Assembly (NCBI GenBank): GCA_020638975.1
Contig: JACKHN010000015.1
Coordinates: forward strand, 62,001-126,000
Length of the DNA stretch: 64,000 nucleotides
Direction: 5' to 3'
DNA from: Planctomycetaceae bacterium
Lineage (GTDB): Bacteria; Planctomycetota; Planctomycetia; Pirellulales; Pirellulaceae
Below, in pieces: positions 35,524 through 44,779 of this stretch; the first letter of the stretch is position 1; each line of letters begins with the position of its first letter. The notes beneath the pieces were generated by a model, which made no database searches, was not told the origin of the DNA, and saw only the letters and a list, made by a program, of their open reading frames with translations. Made by a program: the position numbers and the translations under genes.

Positions 35524-36897
35524 TTAGTCGAATCGGATTGAAAACACATCAGCATCCTTGAGCGTAAAACGCAGTTGGACGACACCTTCACTGAACTTAG
35601 GATCCTGCGTCCACGCAACGGGAGCATCAATGGCGTCGCCGCTAAGCGGTTGTGATTTACCGATGACACCGCCCTGTTCGTTCAGGGCTTCGATCGACAA
35701 CGTCCCGCCGCCTCGCACGACGTAATTTACAAGCAGTCGCCCGCCCTGGTATCGCAATGGCTTCGTCGTCACTCGGCCTCCATCCACACCACCGCGTAAC
35801 GCCACAAAGCCATCTATGCGATAGACGAATCGCCGGACGCGGCCTGGTGAGGGTTCGTAGTAGTTCTCTGTGGCATAGACAGAGATCTCATTCGGCTTGC
35901 CGGGTAGTTGGAACATGCCCCAAGCCATATAGTTGCTGCGGTTGTGGTTGCGATCTTTGGGAGCAGTACGCGGCACGACGGCTTCAGCATAGCGATGAAA
36001 CTTGGTGCCGTCGCGGCTGGTCATCAGAACCGGCTCGACTTGCTGGCTTTTCGGTTCGAATCGCGTCGGGAACCCGATGAACAGCTGCGGCGCGCGAAAG
36101 TACTTCTGTATCGCGTTGGTGTAGAGATGTTCGTTGGGCGTGCCTTCCGTGTACGTCAAGTCGGCTTCGTTCTCCCAATTGATAAAATCCTTGGAAGTTG
36201 CCGTGCGGATCGCGCGGACGCCGTCGCCGAAGTAACGCCAGTAAGCACGATACTCACCGCGATCCGTGTCCCAGAAGGCGAGGTTCTGGGAATCAAATGC
36301 ACCGTTGGTGATAACAGGCTTGTCCTGGATCAACTTCCAATGGATGCAGTCGGGTGATTCGAACGGCAACAAGCCACCGCCTCCGCCGCCGAACGCTTTA
36401 TAACGCGATGCGGCAGGCGTCGCCGGGTTATCGTCGCGGAAGGCCGTGAAGTTGTGCGTGCCGGGGCCAAGCCAGACAATGTTGTTTTCTTTAGATCCGT
36501 TCCACTCGAACAGGCCCAAGTTCGGTTTTGTCCAGTGAACGCCGTCTTTGCTTTCGGCGTAGCATGTGACCTCCTTGTGAGTGGCCTTCTGGAGCGTGTC
36601 GTGCTGCCAGCCACGATAGATCATGCGGTACAAGTCACCGTCCTGAAAATAAGTGTAGTAGCCGCTCGTGTTGCCCTCCCAAGGTTGGTCGGTCACGAAC
36701 ACAACATCTTGCGGTTCGGGTTGCATCAACTGTTGGCGAACGTCGCCCTTCATCTCGCCAATCAAGTGATCGTCGACAAACAACTCTAGTCGGTTACCGA
36801 TCTCGATCGGCTCGGCAGAAAAACCTACGGTGATCGTCCAGCTCGTCAACAGCAGCGTTGCGGTGAACGTATTGACCATGTGCTTGCGGGAAATCAT
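35524..36897 (-). CDS. secreted five-bladed-propeller glycosidase-like protein
   Basis: 457 residues; GGAGA about 9 bases upstream supports this start. A signal peptide ends near VGFSAEP. IGNRLELFVDDHLIGEMKG followed by repeated aromatic strands (YYTYFQDGDLYRMIYRGW, CYAESKDGVHWTKPNLGLF, TATSKDFINWENEADLTY) is the pattern of GH32/GH43-like propellers that planctomycetes carry in many copies. The C-terminal 80 residues form a separate beta domain (GGRLLVNYVVRGGGTLSIEA). The catalytic acids cannot be assigned with confidence, so the protein may bind rather than cleave. Confidence 0.75.
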   Translation of the reverse strand: MISRKHMVNTFTATLLLTSWTITVGFSAEPIEIGNRLELFVDDHLIGEMKGDVRQQLMQPEPQDVVFVTDQPWEGNTSGYYTYFQDGDLYRMIYRGWQHDTLQKATHKEVTCYAESKDGVHWTKPNLGLFEWNGSKENNIVWLGPGTHNFTAFRDDNPATPAASRYKAFGGGGGGLLPFESPDCIHWKLIQDKPVITNGAFDSQNLAFWDTDRGEYRAYWRYFGDGVRAIRTATSKDFINWENEADLTYTEGTPNEHLYTNAIQKYFRAPQLFIGFPTRFEPKSQQVEPVLMTSRDGTKFHRYAEAVVPRTAPKDRNHNRSNYMAWGMFQLPGKPNEISVYATENYYEPSPGRVRRFVYRIDGFVALRGGVDGGRVTTKPLRYQGGRLLVNYVVRGGGTLSIEALNEQGGVIGKSQPLSGDAIDAPVAWTQDPKFSEGVVQLRFTLKDADVFSIRFD

Positions 36898-36923
36898 CAG
36901 TTGTGTCTCCGTTGGATGGGATC

Positions 36924-36981
36924 AGCCGATACGCGTTAGCGTCCGGTTATTGCGGTAACCGGACGCTAACGCGTACCGGCT
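36924..36981. repeat. 26-bp inverted repeat
   Basis: Arms 36924-36949 and 36956-36981 match in 25 of 26 positions, with a 6-base loop, enclosing GCGTTAGCGTCCGG. It lies downstream of the esterase-to-propeller gap on the minus strand and could act as a terminator or attenuator between the two genes. Confidence 0.7.
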
Positions 36982-37007
36982 AATAATGAATGCGACGACG
37001 GCCAGCG

Positions 37008-39155
37008 CTATTCCTCCGGTTCCGCGCCCCACGAAGCAATGCGGCGCAAGTTCTTTGACTTCAGCTCCACGAAACAATCTGGTAGGTCGAAGTGCGCGAG
37101 TACGTTGGGTAGCAGTGTCGAAAGCGGCCAATTGTAATGTTCGGTTTCAGCGATTTCAGCATAAGACGTCAAAGCGTTCTTGAGGGTGACTTGCTTGACT
37201 TGGTCCGACATCACGGCCGCGAACGTGGCCGCCAGGGCACCCCAACCGCGACCGATCAGGTGAATGTCCGTATGTCCGACGGACGCCAGCCAATCGAGAA
37301 CTCGCAGGACATCAAACGTCTTTTGGCCGAGGTAGGGGCGATCTAACATCAGACTGTGGATCGCATAGAAGTAGTCGTTACCGTACGCGCTGTGAAACGA
37401 TCCGGGATTGCAGGTGTCCGGAAGCGACTCGCCGATTCCACGAACATCGCACGTGAAAACGGGTGAATCGGGTTCTGCCTGTATCACTTCGCGAATCAAC
37501 GGTTCCTCGCGCAATTCGTCATCACTCGACAGGTGCGGCACGTACAGAATCGCTCGTTTGCCGGCGCGAGGTGGCCGCGAATGCCAGGCCTCCGTGGTCA
37601 GGCGATAGACAATCGCCTGAATGCCCGGCTCTGTTTCGATGGTATAGGACATCGCGTGTTTGGTCGGATAACCTCGCGAACCCAGATAGCGCCAGTTGCG
37701 ATAGTCCGGCGCGGCGTTTCGCTTTTCCGGCAACTTCAACACATCCATCACCGCCTGACGCAGTTCCGCACCTCGCAATGCCTTCCGAGTGGAAGCCAAC
37801 TGTTTCGACTTCTCGCGAGTGAAATCGAAGACGGTGAGTGTCTTTGCGTCTGCCGCAACTTGTCCCTTGGGAGTACACCACAGCGTTTCGTCCTTTTCGA
37901 TCACGATCTCTGGCTCCGCCGCGAACTTGACATTCGTCGTCGCTTGCAGGACTCCGTCGAAAGTTCGCTCGCTGTCCGCGACGGTCGTGCCAGTGGCTCG
38001 GTTAAACCACGAGTACATAGCTTCGCGACTCTCTTGCGAGTAGCCATGCCCCGTCGGCCCATAAAACAACGCAACGTTGTCCTCCGCATCCAACAATCGA
38101 TACAGTCGCCGCAGCCGCTGGTAAGTTTCTTCCGATCCTCGAACGTCGAAGTAATCTCGTTCTTTCGCCAAGATGATGATCGGCTTGGGTGCCATCGCCG
38201 CCAGGAAGTCAGCGTGATCCAAATCGAGTGCCAGTGCGCGAGGCGGACATTGCTCCGTGTCTTGCGGAAGCTCATTCTCCATATTGCGACGAAACGTCGT
38301 TACGAAACAACTCGGAGCGCCCATCGCCCAACGTTGTTCAACGCCACATAACCAAGTCGTCATCGTGCCACCGCCAGAGTTTCCGGTCACGCCGACACGC
38401 TCCTTGTCGACCTCAGGCCGCGTGAGCACATAGTCGAGCGCTCGGATACCGTCCCAGGCGCGCCACATGCCGAAGAACTCTCCGACAAGGAATTGCTGAT
38501 TGCCGGCATGCAGATGCTCGCCCACTCCCACACCCACCTTGGGTGACAGATCTTCTTTAACGTATTGCAGTCGTTCTCCTTGGCCGATCGGGTCGAATAT
38601 CAAGCAGACGTAACCCTGTCGAGCCAATCCCTGGGCGAACGACTGATAGGCTTCTGCTGCCTTGCCGTTCGTCGAGTGTCCACATGTACCGACCACGGCC
38701 GGCATCGGCGAGTTCTGTCCTTTCGGGATGTATAGATTCGCAGTCACCGGGAATCCAGGACGGCTGTCGAAAATGACGTTCTCGATTCGATAGGTGTCGC
38801 GTTCGACCGTGCCGGTCACACGTGGGTTCAACGGTGTTCGCTCGGGCTCGGAACCAAACGCTTGCCGAATCCTCGCTTGTGCATCACGGACATAACCTTC
38901 GGCGTCGGCCTTGGTCTGGACTTGATTCAGTTTGTGGATGTGACGTTCGCCCGACTCGCGCACCTGTCGCACAAAGAACTCGTGAACCATCCTTGGAAAG
39001 CGATTGAGCGGTTCATAGTCGTTCGCAGCCCTGGCAGGGGCGCAATCCAACCATCCTAGCAGCGGCAGTGCGGCTGCATGTGCCCCGATCGATTGTAGAA
39101 CGCGTCGTCGTGAGACTTGGCAACTGCTTGGTTGTGGTGCTCGATCTGCTTTCAT
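37008..39155 (-). CDS. Tat-exported alpha/beta hydrolase (acetyl-xylan-esterase-like), two hydrolase halves
   Basis: 715 residues. The N-terminus has a twin-arginine signal (VSRRRVLQSIGAHAAALPLLG). The first hydrolase region carries ANLYIPKG, VGTCGHSTNGK and the nucleophile elbow GVTGNSGGGTM, followed by APKPIIILAKERDYFD (acid) and YGPTGHGYSQE (histidine). A second alpha/beta-like region from about 480 has VFTCDVRGIGES and LIGRGWGALAA, where glycine replaces the usual serine, so it is probably inactive. GGAG 8 bases upstream supports the start. Likely an extracytoplasmic esterase on acylated polysaccharide; substrate unknown. Confidence 0.8.
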   Translation of the reverse strand: MKADRAPQPSSCQVSRRRVLQSIGAHAAALPLLGWLDCAPARAANDYEPLNRFPRMVHEFFVRQVRESGERHIHKLNQVQTKADAEGYVRDAQARIRQAFGSEPERTPLNPRVTGTVERDTYRIENVIFDSRPGFPVTANLYIPKGQNSPMPAVVGTCGHSTNGKAAEAYQSFAQGLARQGYVCLIFDPIGQGERLQYVKEDLSPKVGVGVGEHLHAGNQQFLVGEFFGMWRAWDGIRALDYVLTRPEVDKERVGVTGNSGGGTMTTWLCGVEQRWAMGAPSCFVTTFRRNMENELPQDTEQCPPRALALDLDHADFLAAMAPKPIIILAKERDYFDVRGSEETYQRLRRLYRLLDAEDNVALFYGPTGHGYSQESREAMYSWFNRATGTTVADSERTFDGVLQATTNVKFAAEPEIVIEKDETLWCTPKGQVAADAKTLTVFDFTREKSKQLASTRKALRGAELRQAVMDVLKLPEKRNAAPDYRNWRYLGSRGYPTKHAMSYTIETEPGIQAIVYRLTTEAWHSRPPRAGKRAILYVPHLSSDDELREEPLIREVIQAEPDSPVFTCDVRGIGESLPDTCNPGSFHSAYGNDYFYAIHSLMLDRPYLGQKTFDVLRVLDWLASVGHTDIHLIGRGWGALAATFAAVMSDQVKQVTLKNALTSYAEIAETEHYNWPLSTLLPNVLAHFDLPDCFVELKSKNLRRIASWGAEPEE

Positions 39156-39281
39156 CCCGCTGTCTCCGCCTAGAGGTTTATCAAGAGGTCTATCTCAATC
39201 CGATGCTTTCAATACCAATGTCATAGCAGTTCTTCCCGTCGACTTGCATCAATTGGTTTAAGCCGGACATCGTATCACAAT
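39156..39281. other. upstream region of the esterase gene
   Basis: No gene seen; the stretch runs into the palindromic element that starts at 39282. Confidence 0.35.
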
Positions 39282-39410
39282 CTAGGAGTCTGTCCGGCTA
39301 CGTTCGTACGACAGGCCTCCGCAGCCCGTCGGTCAACGAAGTAGCGGAGATTCGACGGCTTCGGAGGCCCGTCGTACATGACCGCGTACGATATCCGGAC
39401 AGGCTCCTAG
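39282..39410. repeat. 129-bp palindromic element with CTAGGAG ends
   Basis: Ends are CTAGGAGTCTGTCCGG and, reversed, CTAGGAGCCTGTCCGG (15 of 16). The core shares GTACGACGGGCCTCCG with the 135-bp elements at 32241 and 44545, but the ends differ. Flanks show no convincing duplication. Confidence 0.65.
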
Positions 39411-39499
39411 GTGACCAGATTGGAACGCAGGCCGCAACGGACAGTGGCCGTCTGCTCCCAGAGCATCCTGTTGCCTAACAAGAACTCACCGATCTCGGC

Positions 39500-39528
39500 T
39501 TGACAACCTAGACGGCATGACTAATTAT
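39500..39528 (+). promoter_or_regulatory. promoter of the Rrf2 regulator gene
   Basis: TTGACA (39500-39505), a 17-base spacer and AATTAT (39523-39528), 47 bases before the start codon. Confidence 0.45.
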
Positions 39529-39575
39529 GGATGTTCGGGTCCGTTTGTCGCGAGTATCAATTGAGGAGCTGCTAG

Positions 39576-40031
39576 ATGATTTCTCAAACAGCTGAGTACG
39601 CACTGCGTGCTATCGTGTTTCTGGGCCATCGAGTGGGCGAACCGTGTACGGCGGCACAACTTGCCGCCGAGATCGATGCTCCGTCAAGCTACTTGTCCAA
39701 GGTGATGAAGGGCTTGACCCGCGTGGGCCTCGTCAACTCGCAGCGAGGAGTGCATGGCGGATTCACTTTAGCCCGCGATCCGAGCGACATCTCGGTTTTG
39801 GATGTCATCTGTGCGGTTGACACCTTTCATCGGATTCCGCGTTGCCCTCTTGGACAACCGGCGCACACCAGTGGACTGTGCCCGCTGCACCGGCGACTCG
39901 ACAACGTGATGGCGGCGGCCGAGCGATCCTTCGAACAAACGAGCATCGGAGAATTACTCGAAGAACCAGGATTGCTTTGTACCTTGCCGTGCGTTTCGGA
40001 ACCGTCTCTGAGTACTGCTCGCGTCGTATGA
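39576..40031 (+). CDS. Rrf2-family transcriptional regulator with three cysteines
   Basis: 151 residues. MISQTAEYALRAIVFLG is the Rrf2 N-terminal helix, and SSYLSKVMKGLTRVGLV with SQRGVHGGFTLARDP is the winged helix-turn-helix. Cysteines at 79, 90 and 102 (ICAV, RCPLG, LCPLH) lie where IscR and NsrR carry their iron-sulfur ligands, although the spacing is wider. It could sense iron-sulfur status, nitric oxide or redox (inference). GAGGAG lies 7 bases upstream. The next gene, selD, starts 62 bases downstream on the same strand, so the regulator may control it. Confidence 0.88.
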   Translation: MISQTAEYALRAIVFLGHRVGEPCTAAQLAAEIDAPSSYLSKVMKGLTRVGLVNSQRGVHGGFTLARDPSDISVLDVICAVDTFHRIPRCPLGQPAHTSGLCPLHRRLDNVMAAAERSFEQTSIGELLEEPGLLCTLPCVSEPSLSTARVV

Positions 40032-40093
40032 CCACACGCCTCTCGCAGACGATCTAGGTAAAAGTTACGGACGTCATTTGTCGTTGGTGGTGG

Positions 40094-41146
40094 ATGAAAA
40101 TGTTTGGACGCAAGAAGCGGCTGGTCGATTATGCCAGCTGTGCCGGATGAGCCGGCAAGCTCCCCGTGGATGGGATCGCGCAGGTCGTGCGCGGCTTGCC
40201 AAAGTTCGATGACCCCAATCTTCTGATTGGCGCCGAAGGTGCCAGCGACGCTGGGGTGTATCGCCTGCGAGATGACCTGCTAATTATACAAACTGTCGAC
40301 TTCTTTCCACCGCTCGTCGACGACCCCTTTGTTTTCGGCCAGATCGCGGCCGCGAACTCGCTGAGCGATGTGTATGCGATGGGCGGCGAGCCGACCACGG
40401 CATTGAACATCGTCGGCTTTCCTGACAATCAGCTCGGACTTGAAATCCTCAGTGAAATTCTCCGTGGGGGCGCTGATCGTGTACAACTCGCCGGAGCAGT
40501 GATCGTGGGCGGTCACACGGTTCGCGATACGGAAATCAAATACGGTCTGTCGGTCACCGGTATCGCGACGCCCGACCACTTGATGACCAACCGCAACGCT
40601 CGGCCAGGCGATGCGTTGGTACTGACCAAGCCACTGGGAACTGGCTTCGTGACGACGGCTTACAAAGCGGGGCGCTGCCCTGAGGCAACTTTAGCCGCTG
40701 CCGTTGAAAGCATGATTCAATTGAATGTAATCGGGCGCGACGCAGCACGCCAAGCCAAGGCTCGTGCTGCGACCGACATCACAGGCTTTGGCCTGGCGGT
40801 CCACGCATCCGAGATGGCGCAAGCGAGTGACGTGACGATTGAGTTGAATTTGGACAGGATTCCGATTCTGCCTGGTGTGGATAGGTTGGCCGAACGAGGA
40901 TTCAAGACCCGAGCCAGTGCGTCCAACCGGCGTTTCGCCGAGACGCTAGTGCGAGTTGAAGGCAAGCCAGATCCGATTCGTAGGGAACTCGCCTTCGACG
41001 CTCAGACATCTGGTGGGTTGCTGATCAGTGTGCCGGACGACAAGGCGGAGTCTGTCGTAGAAAATGCCCGAGCGTTAGGGGCTCTCTCCGCGTGCGTCGT
41101 GGGCCGCGTATTGGAACGACAACCAAAATCGTTGATACTAAGTTGA
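40094..41146 (+). CDS. selD: selenide, water dikinase containing selenocysteine (TGA at codon 19)
   Basis: 350 residues if the TGA at 40148-40150 is read as selenocysteine. From ATG 40094 the frame reads MKMFGRKKRLVDYASCAG-U-AGKLP, and the rest (GLPKFDDPNLLIG, TVDFFPPLVDDPFVFGQIAA, SDVYAMGGEPTTALN, ITGFGLAVHASEM, DAQTSGGLL) is a standard SelD. The TGA falls exactly at the active-site Cys/Sec next to the essential lysine (AGK). SelD makes selenophosphate from selenide and ATP for selenocysteine and selenouridine synthesis. Starting instead at the first ATG after the TGA (40166) would lose the active site, so readthrough is the only sensible annotation. A SECIS-like hairpin follows. Confidence 0.9.
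40148..40200 (+). promoter_or_regulatory. selenocysteine TGA codon and downstream SECIS-like hairpin
   Basis: TGA at 40148-40150. GGCAAGC (40154-40160) pairs with GCTTGCC (40194-40200). Inside is an apical hairpin CGCGCA-GGTCG-TGCGCG (40177-40193). The GGUC loop resembles that of the Escherichia coli fdhF SECIS, and lies 32 bases after the TGA, within the 16-37 range usual for bacteria. Confidence 0.72.
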
Positions 41147-41277
41147 AGAAGTCGATGTCGCTCTCGTTCGACTGTCGAGTTTCTAGAACAGACACGGATT
41201 TGGCCGTGCCTAACAGGTCGGTTACACTTTCGAGATTGCCGGACCGAACCCGCCACCCAGAATTCCCGATCGATTCT

Positions 41278-41586
41278 ATGGCAGACTCCGAGATCGTCAG
41301 GCGACTTGCCTTAGAACTAGCCAACACGCAAGAGAAACCTTGCTACGGCACGCCGGGCTTCTACGTCAAACGAACCCTATTTGCTCGATTACTTCCGGAT
41401 GGCGACTCGGTTGTCGTCAAGATCGACCAGGGCGACCGCGCGCGTCGGATGGGTGCTGATCCGAATACTTTTTTCACGACAGCTCACTACCGCAACTATC
41501 CGATGATGATCGTTCGTCTTTCAACGGTCGAGGACGCTGATCTTCGTGAGTTGCTTTCTAACGCATGGGAACTTGCGGCGAGTTAG
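41278..41586 (+). CDS. MmcQ/YjbR-like small protein
   Basis: 102 residues from ATG 41278 (MADSEIVRRLALELAN). KPCYGTPGFYVKRTLFARLLPDGDSVVVKID and the later PMMIVRLSTVEDADLRELL follow the MmcQ/YjbR fold, a small DNA-binding-like double-wing protein whose function is not established. A longer open frame extends upstream, but its translation lacks similarity to anything I know. It follows selD by 131 bases on the same strand and converges with the GlnD-like gene. Confidence 0.72.
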   Translation: MADSEIVRRLALELANTQEKPCYGTPGFYVKRTLFARLLPDGDSVVVKIDQGDRARRMGADPNTFFTTAHYRNYPMMIVRLSTVEDADLRELLSNAWELAAS

Positions 41587-41647
41587 TCGTCGAGACTTGT
41601 TCGCACGAGATCTTTGGAAATCCCAATTATTGCCCGTGACAGTGGAT

Positions 41648-44341
41648 CTAGAAGTCGTGTTCCACGATCTGCCGTGCTTCCTCCAAGGATCGATCGGATG
41701 GCAATGTCAGGTGGACGGTAACAAAGGTTGACCCGCGTGATGTAAAGGCAGAAAGGCCGTGGATGCTGGCGCCTAAATAATGGAACAGTTTGCACGTCAC
41801 GGCATACAGCACCCCGCTACTGTCGCTTGTGGTTTCGTAACGCAAGCAATACCCGCCTGTTGTGTTTCCATCCAAATGAAACGTCCCTTGGAGCGCTGGT
41901 AGAGATTCAGCATCGGCTGCTGCGATGTAGAGTTGGCGCTGCACCGCGTCGCAAACCACTCTCGTCAGTGCGCGCGGTATCGACTTGTCCACTCCCAGAT
42001 GAAAGAAGTCGAGTGCCAAATGATATTTGGCAGCCGAAAACAAATGAGCTTGGCGTAAGCTGACCTGGTGGTGATACAGAGCGCCGGCAATGCAGGCGGC
42101 CAAGCCACGAAAATCGGGTGCCGCGACGCCCAGCAAAATGGCGTCGCCATCACGCACCAGGTCGACTTTTGGTGTCCGCTCTTCGTGTTTGACCAAACGT
42201 AACAGATGCGACGCAAAATGATTTGTGTGCTTGACATAAAGGCCGCTGAAATAGTCATGGCCAAAATCTTGGAGGATTTCGCGTTCACCCGCGCCATAGC
42301 CCGCGTCCATGAGTGTCCTGGCAGGTTTGGGGGTGATGTCCGGCAAGAAACGTGATAACGCTTTCGTGTAGAGTTCCTGTGTGTTAAACCAACGAACCGG
42401 ATTGTTCTCACGCAGCCACCACCGACGCTGCTTTCGCTCGTCCATGTTTGCGGTCGAGATATTTTGATCGGGAGCCACCATGGGGATTCCGACTTGGCGA
42501 TCGACGCAAGTAAACACAAACAGCGCACGTAACGATTGCACATCTTCACAGAGACTGACGAGTTCATTCACCACGAGCTCATCATTTCGCCCACGTTCGG
42601 CAAGCTGCTTAAACACGCGCCGATTCGCGGTCAGAAACGTCGCGACGCGTACCGATTTCGGGGCGAAGCCGGCTTCGGTTGCGAAGGGCGTAAAATACTC
42701 CTGCAGTTCGATACCCGAGAAGCCTGACGCGAAGCGTTCGTGGAGTTTGAGATTCTCATCTGCTTGACAACTAATGTCCTCGTCGGTCATCGGTAATCGC
42801 TTCGTCAGCAGGGCGAGTTTGACGGCGGCGAGATGATCCGATTCGAGCAGCGCCGACTCGACGACGAGCATATCCGACAGTGACGCCTTTAACGGGTCCC
42901 ACTGCGACTTGCCTTGGGAAAGCAACTTCCAGCCCAGTTGAAGGCACGCATCGAGAGACTGAAGTTTCTCTCGTACCCAGACGCCGCGCGAAGTCGTACG
43001 TTCCTCCAGAACGCGTTCGTCCAGCGACGATTCGAATCGGGTATACCCTGGGAAAAGCCGGTCCATCGCGCCATCGATCTGCGACAAAAACTCAAGCGAT
43101 TGTGCTAAACTGCCTCGTGATTCGTAAAACAAGTCCGAAAGTTCGGGGACTCGTACCAGCCAGTCCCCAGCATTTTGAAAGACCTCTTCCAATTCGGCAG
43201 GATCGATCCCGATTCCGTACTTCTGTGAGGCGGAAACAAGTGACAGGGCCGCCGTACTTCGGGCCTGCGGCGTTGAATCGGGCGCGACGTTCTCGTGACG
43301 CAACCCACCGACTCCATGAATGATCGGACTGCCTGAGAAAGTTTTGTGCCCCTGCTGCAATTCCCGTCCAATGATGCCGCGCGCAAAGCGTTCGACGCGC
43401 CGACGAGCCGCCAACAAGTTTGCACGAACTTGGTTAGCGAATTCGAATCGCTCGCGATCATCCGCGGACGGCCCCAACAACTCGCCGAACGACGCAAAGT
43501 CCTCGAAGTGCAGCACATCCTCATCGTGCGATCCATCCACTTTGGGCTCGCTGTGCGTACCCCGACGCAGATGAATGAATGCTCGAATGCGGAGCAGAAA
43601 GTAATACGCATCGAGGTCACGTCTGTCGTCAAGTTCGTTGTAGACTTCCCGGCTATGGCGAAACCGCGGGCCGCCAAGCGTCCAGACCCCCGCGAGGAAA
43701 GCTCGCAGCCCTTCGTTCTTGATGTCAAATTGATCAAGCCGGTCGCACTTGCCGACGGCAGGCGAACTGCCCGCGCCTCGCCAACTGCGACTTACGTGCA
43801 GGAAATGCTCGAAAGGGTCGAAGGTCGCCCGGATGCGGTCTCGAAACCCGGGGGCGAAGTCGTAAGGATCGTACACAGCCCGCATATCAAGAAAAGCATT
43901 AAGCTGCATTCCCGCCAGGGCCGGTGCATGCTCTAAGTTGTACGGTTGCGGCCAGATCTTGAATCCGTAGGTTTCGGCAAACTGAGTCCCGTTCACCGTC
44001 TGAGCCAGTAGCGCGGTCACGAAGGCATTGTTCTTAATATCCTCTTCGAAGAGCAAGGCAAAGTCGGTGTCGGAGCAGGGCGTCATTTCACCGCGTCCCG
44101 TCCCGCCGAGCGTCACGAGGGCAAACGGTCGCTCGTAACCAAACTGCTCGCGTTGAGTCTCCACCCAGTGCATAGCCAAACCCGTGTGAATCGCCGTGCG
44201 CTGCGCCGTAATCTCGCATCCGTTATCCAGGATGGAAGTGCGGATCTGTTGATCGTTGGCGTCGATGAGGTGCCGATACGCCTCACGAGGTCCAAGTTCG
44301 CAGATCGCCGAAGCGATTTCTCCGTCATGTTTGATACACAT
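41648..44341 (-). CDS. GlnD-like protein with nucleotidyltransferase and ACT domains, HD centre lost
   Basis: 897 residues, GlnD length. TLGGTGRGEMTPCSDTDFAL (78-97) is an intact nucleotidyltransferase signature with both catalytic aspartates (91, 93). A helical GlnD linker follows. The region that should be the HD phosphohydrolase (about 530-650) reads HLAAVKLALLTKRLPMTDED, with no HD pair. Two ACT-like domains end the protein (AILLGVAAPDFRGLAACIAGAL and GVLYAVTCKLFHYLGASIHG). GlnD uridylylates PII and removes the group with its HD domain; this protein may only add, or act on another partner. It is not next to glnB or glnK. Confidence 0.8.
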   Translation of the reverse strand: MCIKHDGEIASAICELGPREAYRHLIDANDQQIRTSILDNGCEITAQRTAIHTGLAMHWVETQREQFGYERPFALVTLGGTGRGEMTPCSDTDFALLFEEDIKNNAFVTALLAQTVNGTQFAETYGFKIWPQPYNLEHAPALAGMQLNAFLDMRAVYDPYDFAPGFRDRIRATFDPFEHFLHVSRSWRGAGSSPAVGKCDRLDQFDIKNEGLRAFLAGVWTLGGPRFRHSREVYNELDDRRDLDAYYFLLRIRAFIHLRRGTHSEPKVDGSHDEDVLHFEDFASFGELLGPSADDRERFEFANQVRANLLAARRRVERFARGIIGRELQQGHKTFSGSPIIHGVGGLRHENVAPDSTPQARSTAALSLVSASQKYGIGIDPAELEEVFQNAGDWLVRVPELSDLFYESRGSLAQSLEFLSQIDGAMDRLFPGYTRFESSLDERVLEERTTSRGVWVREKLQSLDACLQLGWKLLSQGKSQWDPLKASLSDMLVVESALLESDHLAAVKLALLTKRLPMTDEDISCQADENLKLHERFASGFSGIELQEYFTPFATEAGFAPKSVRVATFLTANRRVFKQLAERGRNDELVVNELVSLCEDVQSLRALFVFTCVDRQVGIPMVAPDQNISTANMDERKQRRWWLRENNPVRWFNTQELYTKALSRFLPDITPKPARTLMDAGYGAGEREILQDFGHDYFSGLYVKHTNHFASHLLRLVKHEERTPKVDLVRDGDAILLGVAAPDFRGLAACIAGALYHHQVSLRQAHLFSAAKYHLALDFFHLGVDKSIPRALTRVVCDAVQRQLYIAAADAESLPALQGTFHLDGNTTGGYCLRYETTSDSSGVLYAVTCKLFHYLGASIHGLSAFTSRGSTFVTVHLTLPSDRSLEEARQIVEHDF

Positions 44342-44534
44342 TAACTGGCGCTCTTAACGGGGGCGGTGGGCGGAGCTAGGAGTCTAGCAAAGTTCGACTT
44401 CGAGCAGCTGATGATTCATGGGGTCCGCGAATAGGCTTCTTGACCAATGCTTTCAGGTCGAATTCTTGTCGAGCGTCGGTCATCGCGGGCGATTCCATGA
44501 CGAGGCTTCTCGTGCAATTTGTAGTTTACAACGG
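44342..44534. other. upstream region of the GlnD-like gene
   Basis: Nothing recognisable before the repeat element that starts after 44544. Confidence 0.35.
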
Positions 44535-44689
44535 CTTTCCCCGGCAGGGCTTTTCATTTGTTGAAGTTGCACAAGATGTACGACGGGCCTCCGAGCCCGT
44601 CGAAAAACGACTTAGATTCATCGACGGGCTCGGAGGCCCGTCGTACAAACCTCTCAGTTTGAAAAACTGAAAAGCCCTGCTTTCCCGGG
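44535..44689. mobile_element. second intact 135-bp miniature inverted-repeat element
   Basis: Element 44545-44679, exactly 135 bp, starting CAGGGCTTTTCA and ending with TGAAAAGCCCTG. Flanks CTTTCCCCGG (44535-44544) and CTTTCCCGGG (44680-44689) agree in 9 of 10 positions. It matches the copy at 32241-32375 in 127 of 135 positions, including the GACGGGC-CTCCGA-GCCCGTC core. Confidence 0.82.
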
Positions 44690-44779
44690 CGGCTAGCTTG
44701 ACTTTGCGTCACGCGGGTTGTTAAGCTGCCCCCAAAGAGGTGACTACTTAAACATCCTACTATTTCTTGACTTCTCCCT

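Noticed and set aside
39272..39420. Target duplication around the 129-bp CTAGGAG element
   Set aside because: GTATCACAAT and GTGACCAGAT agree in only about 5 of 10 positions, as expected by chance.
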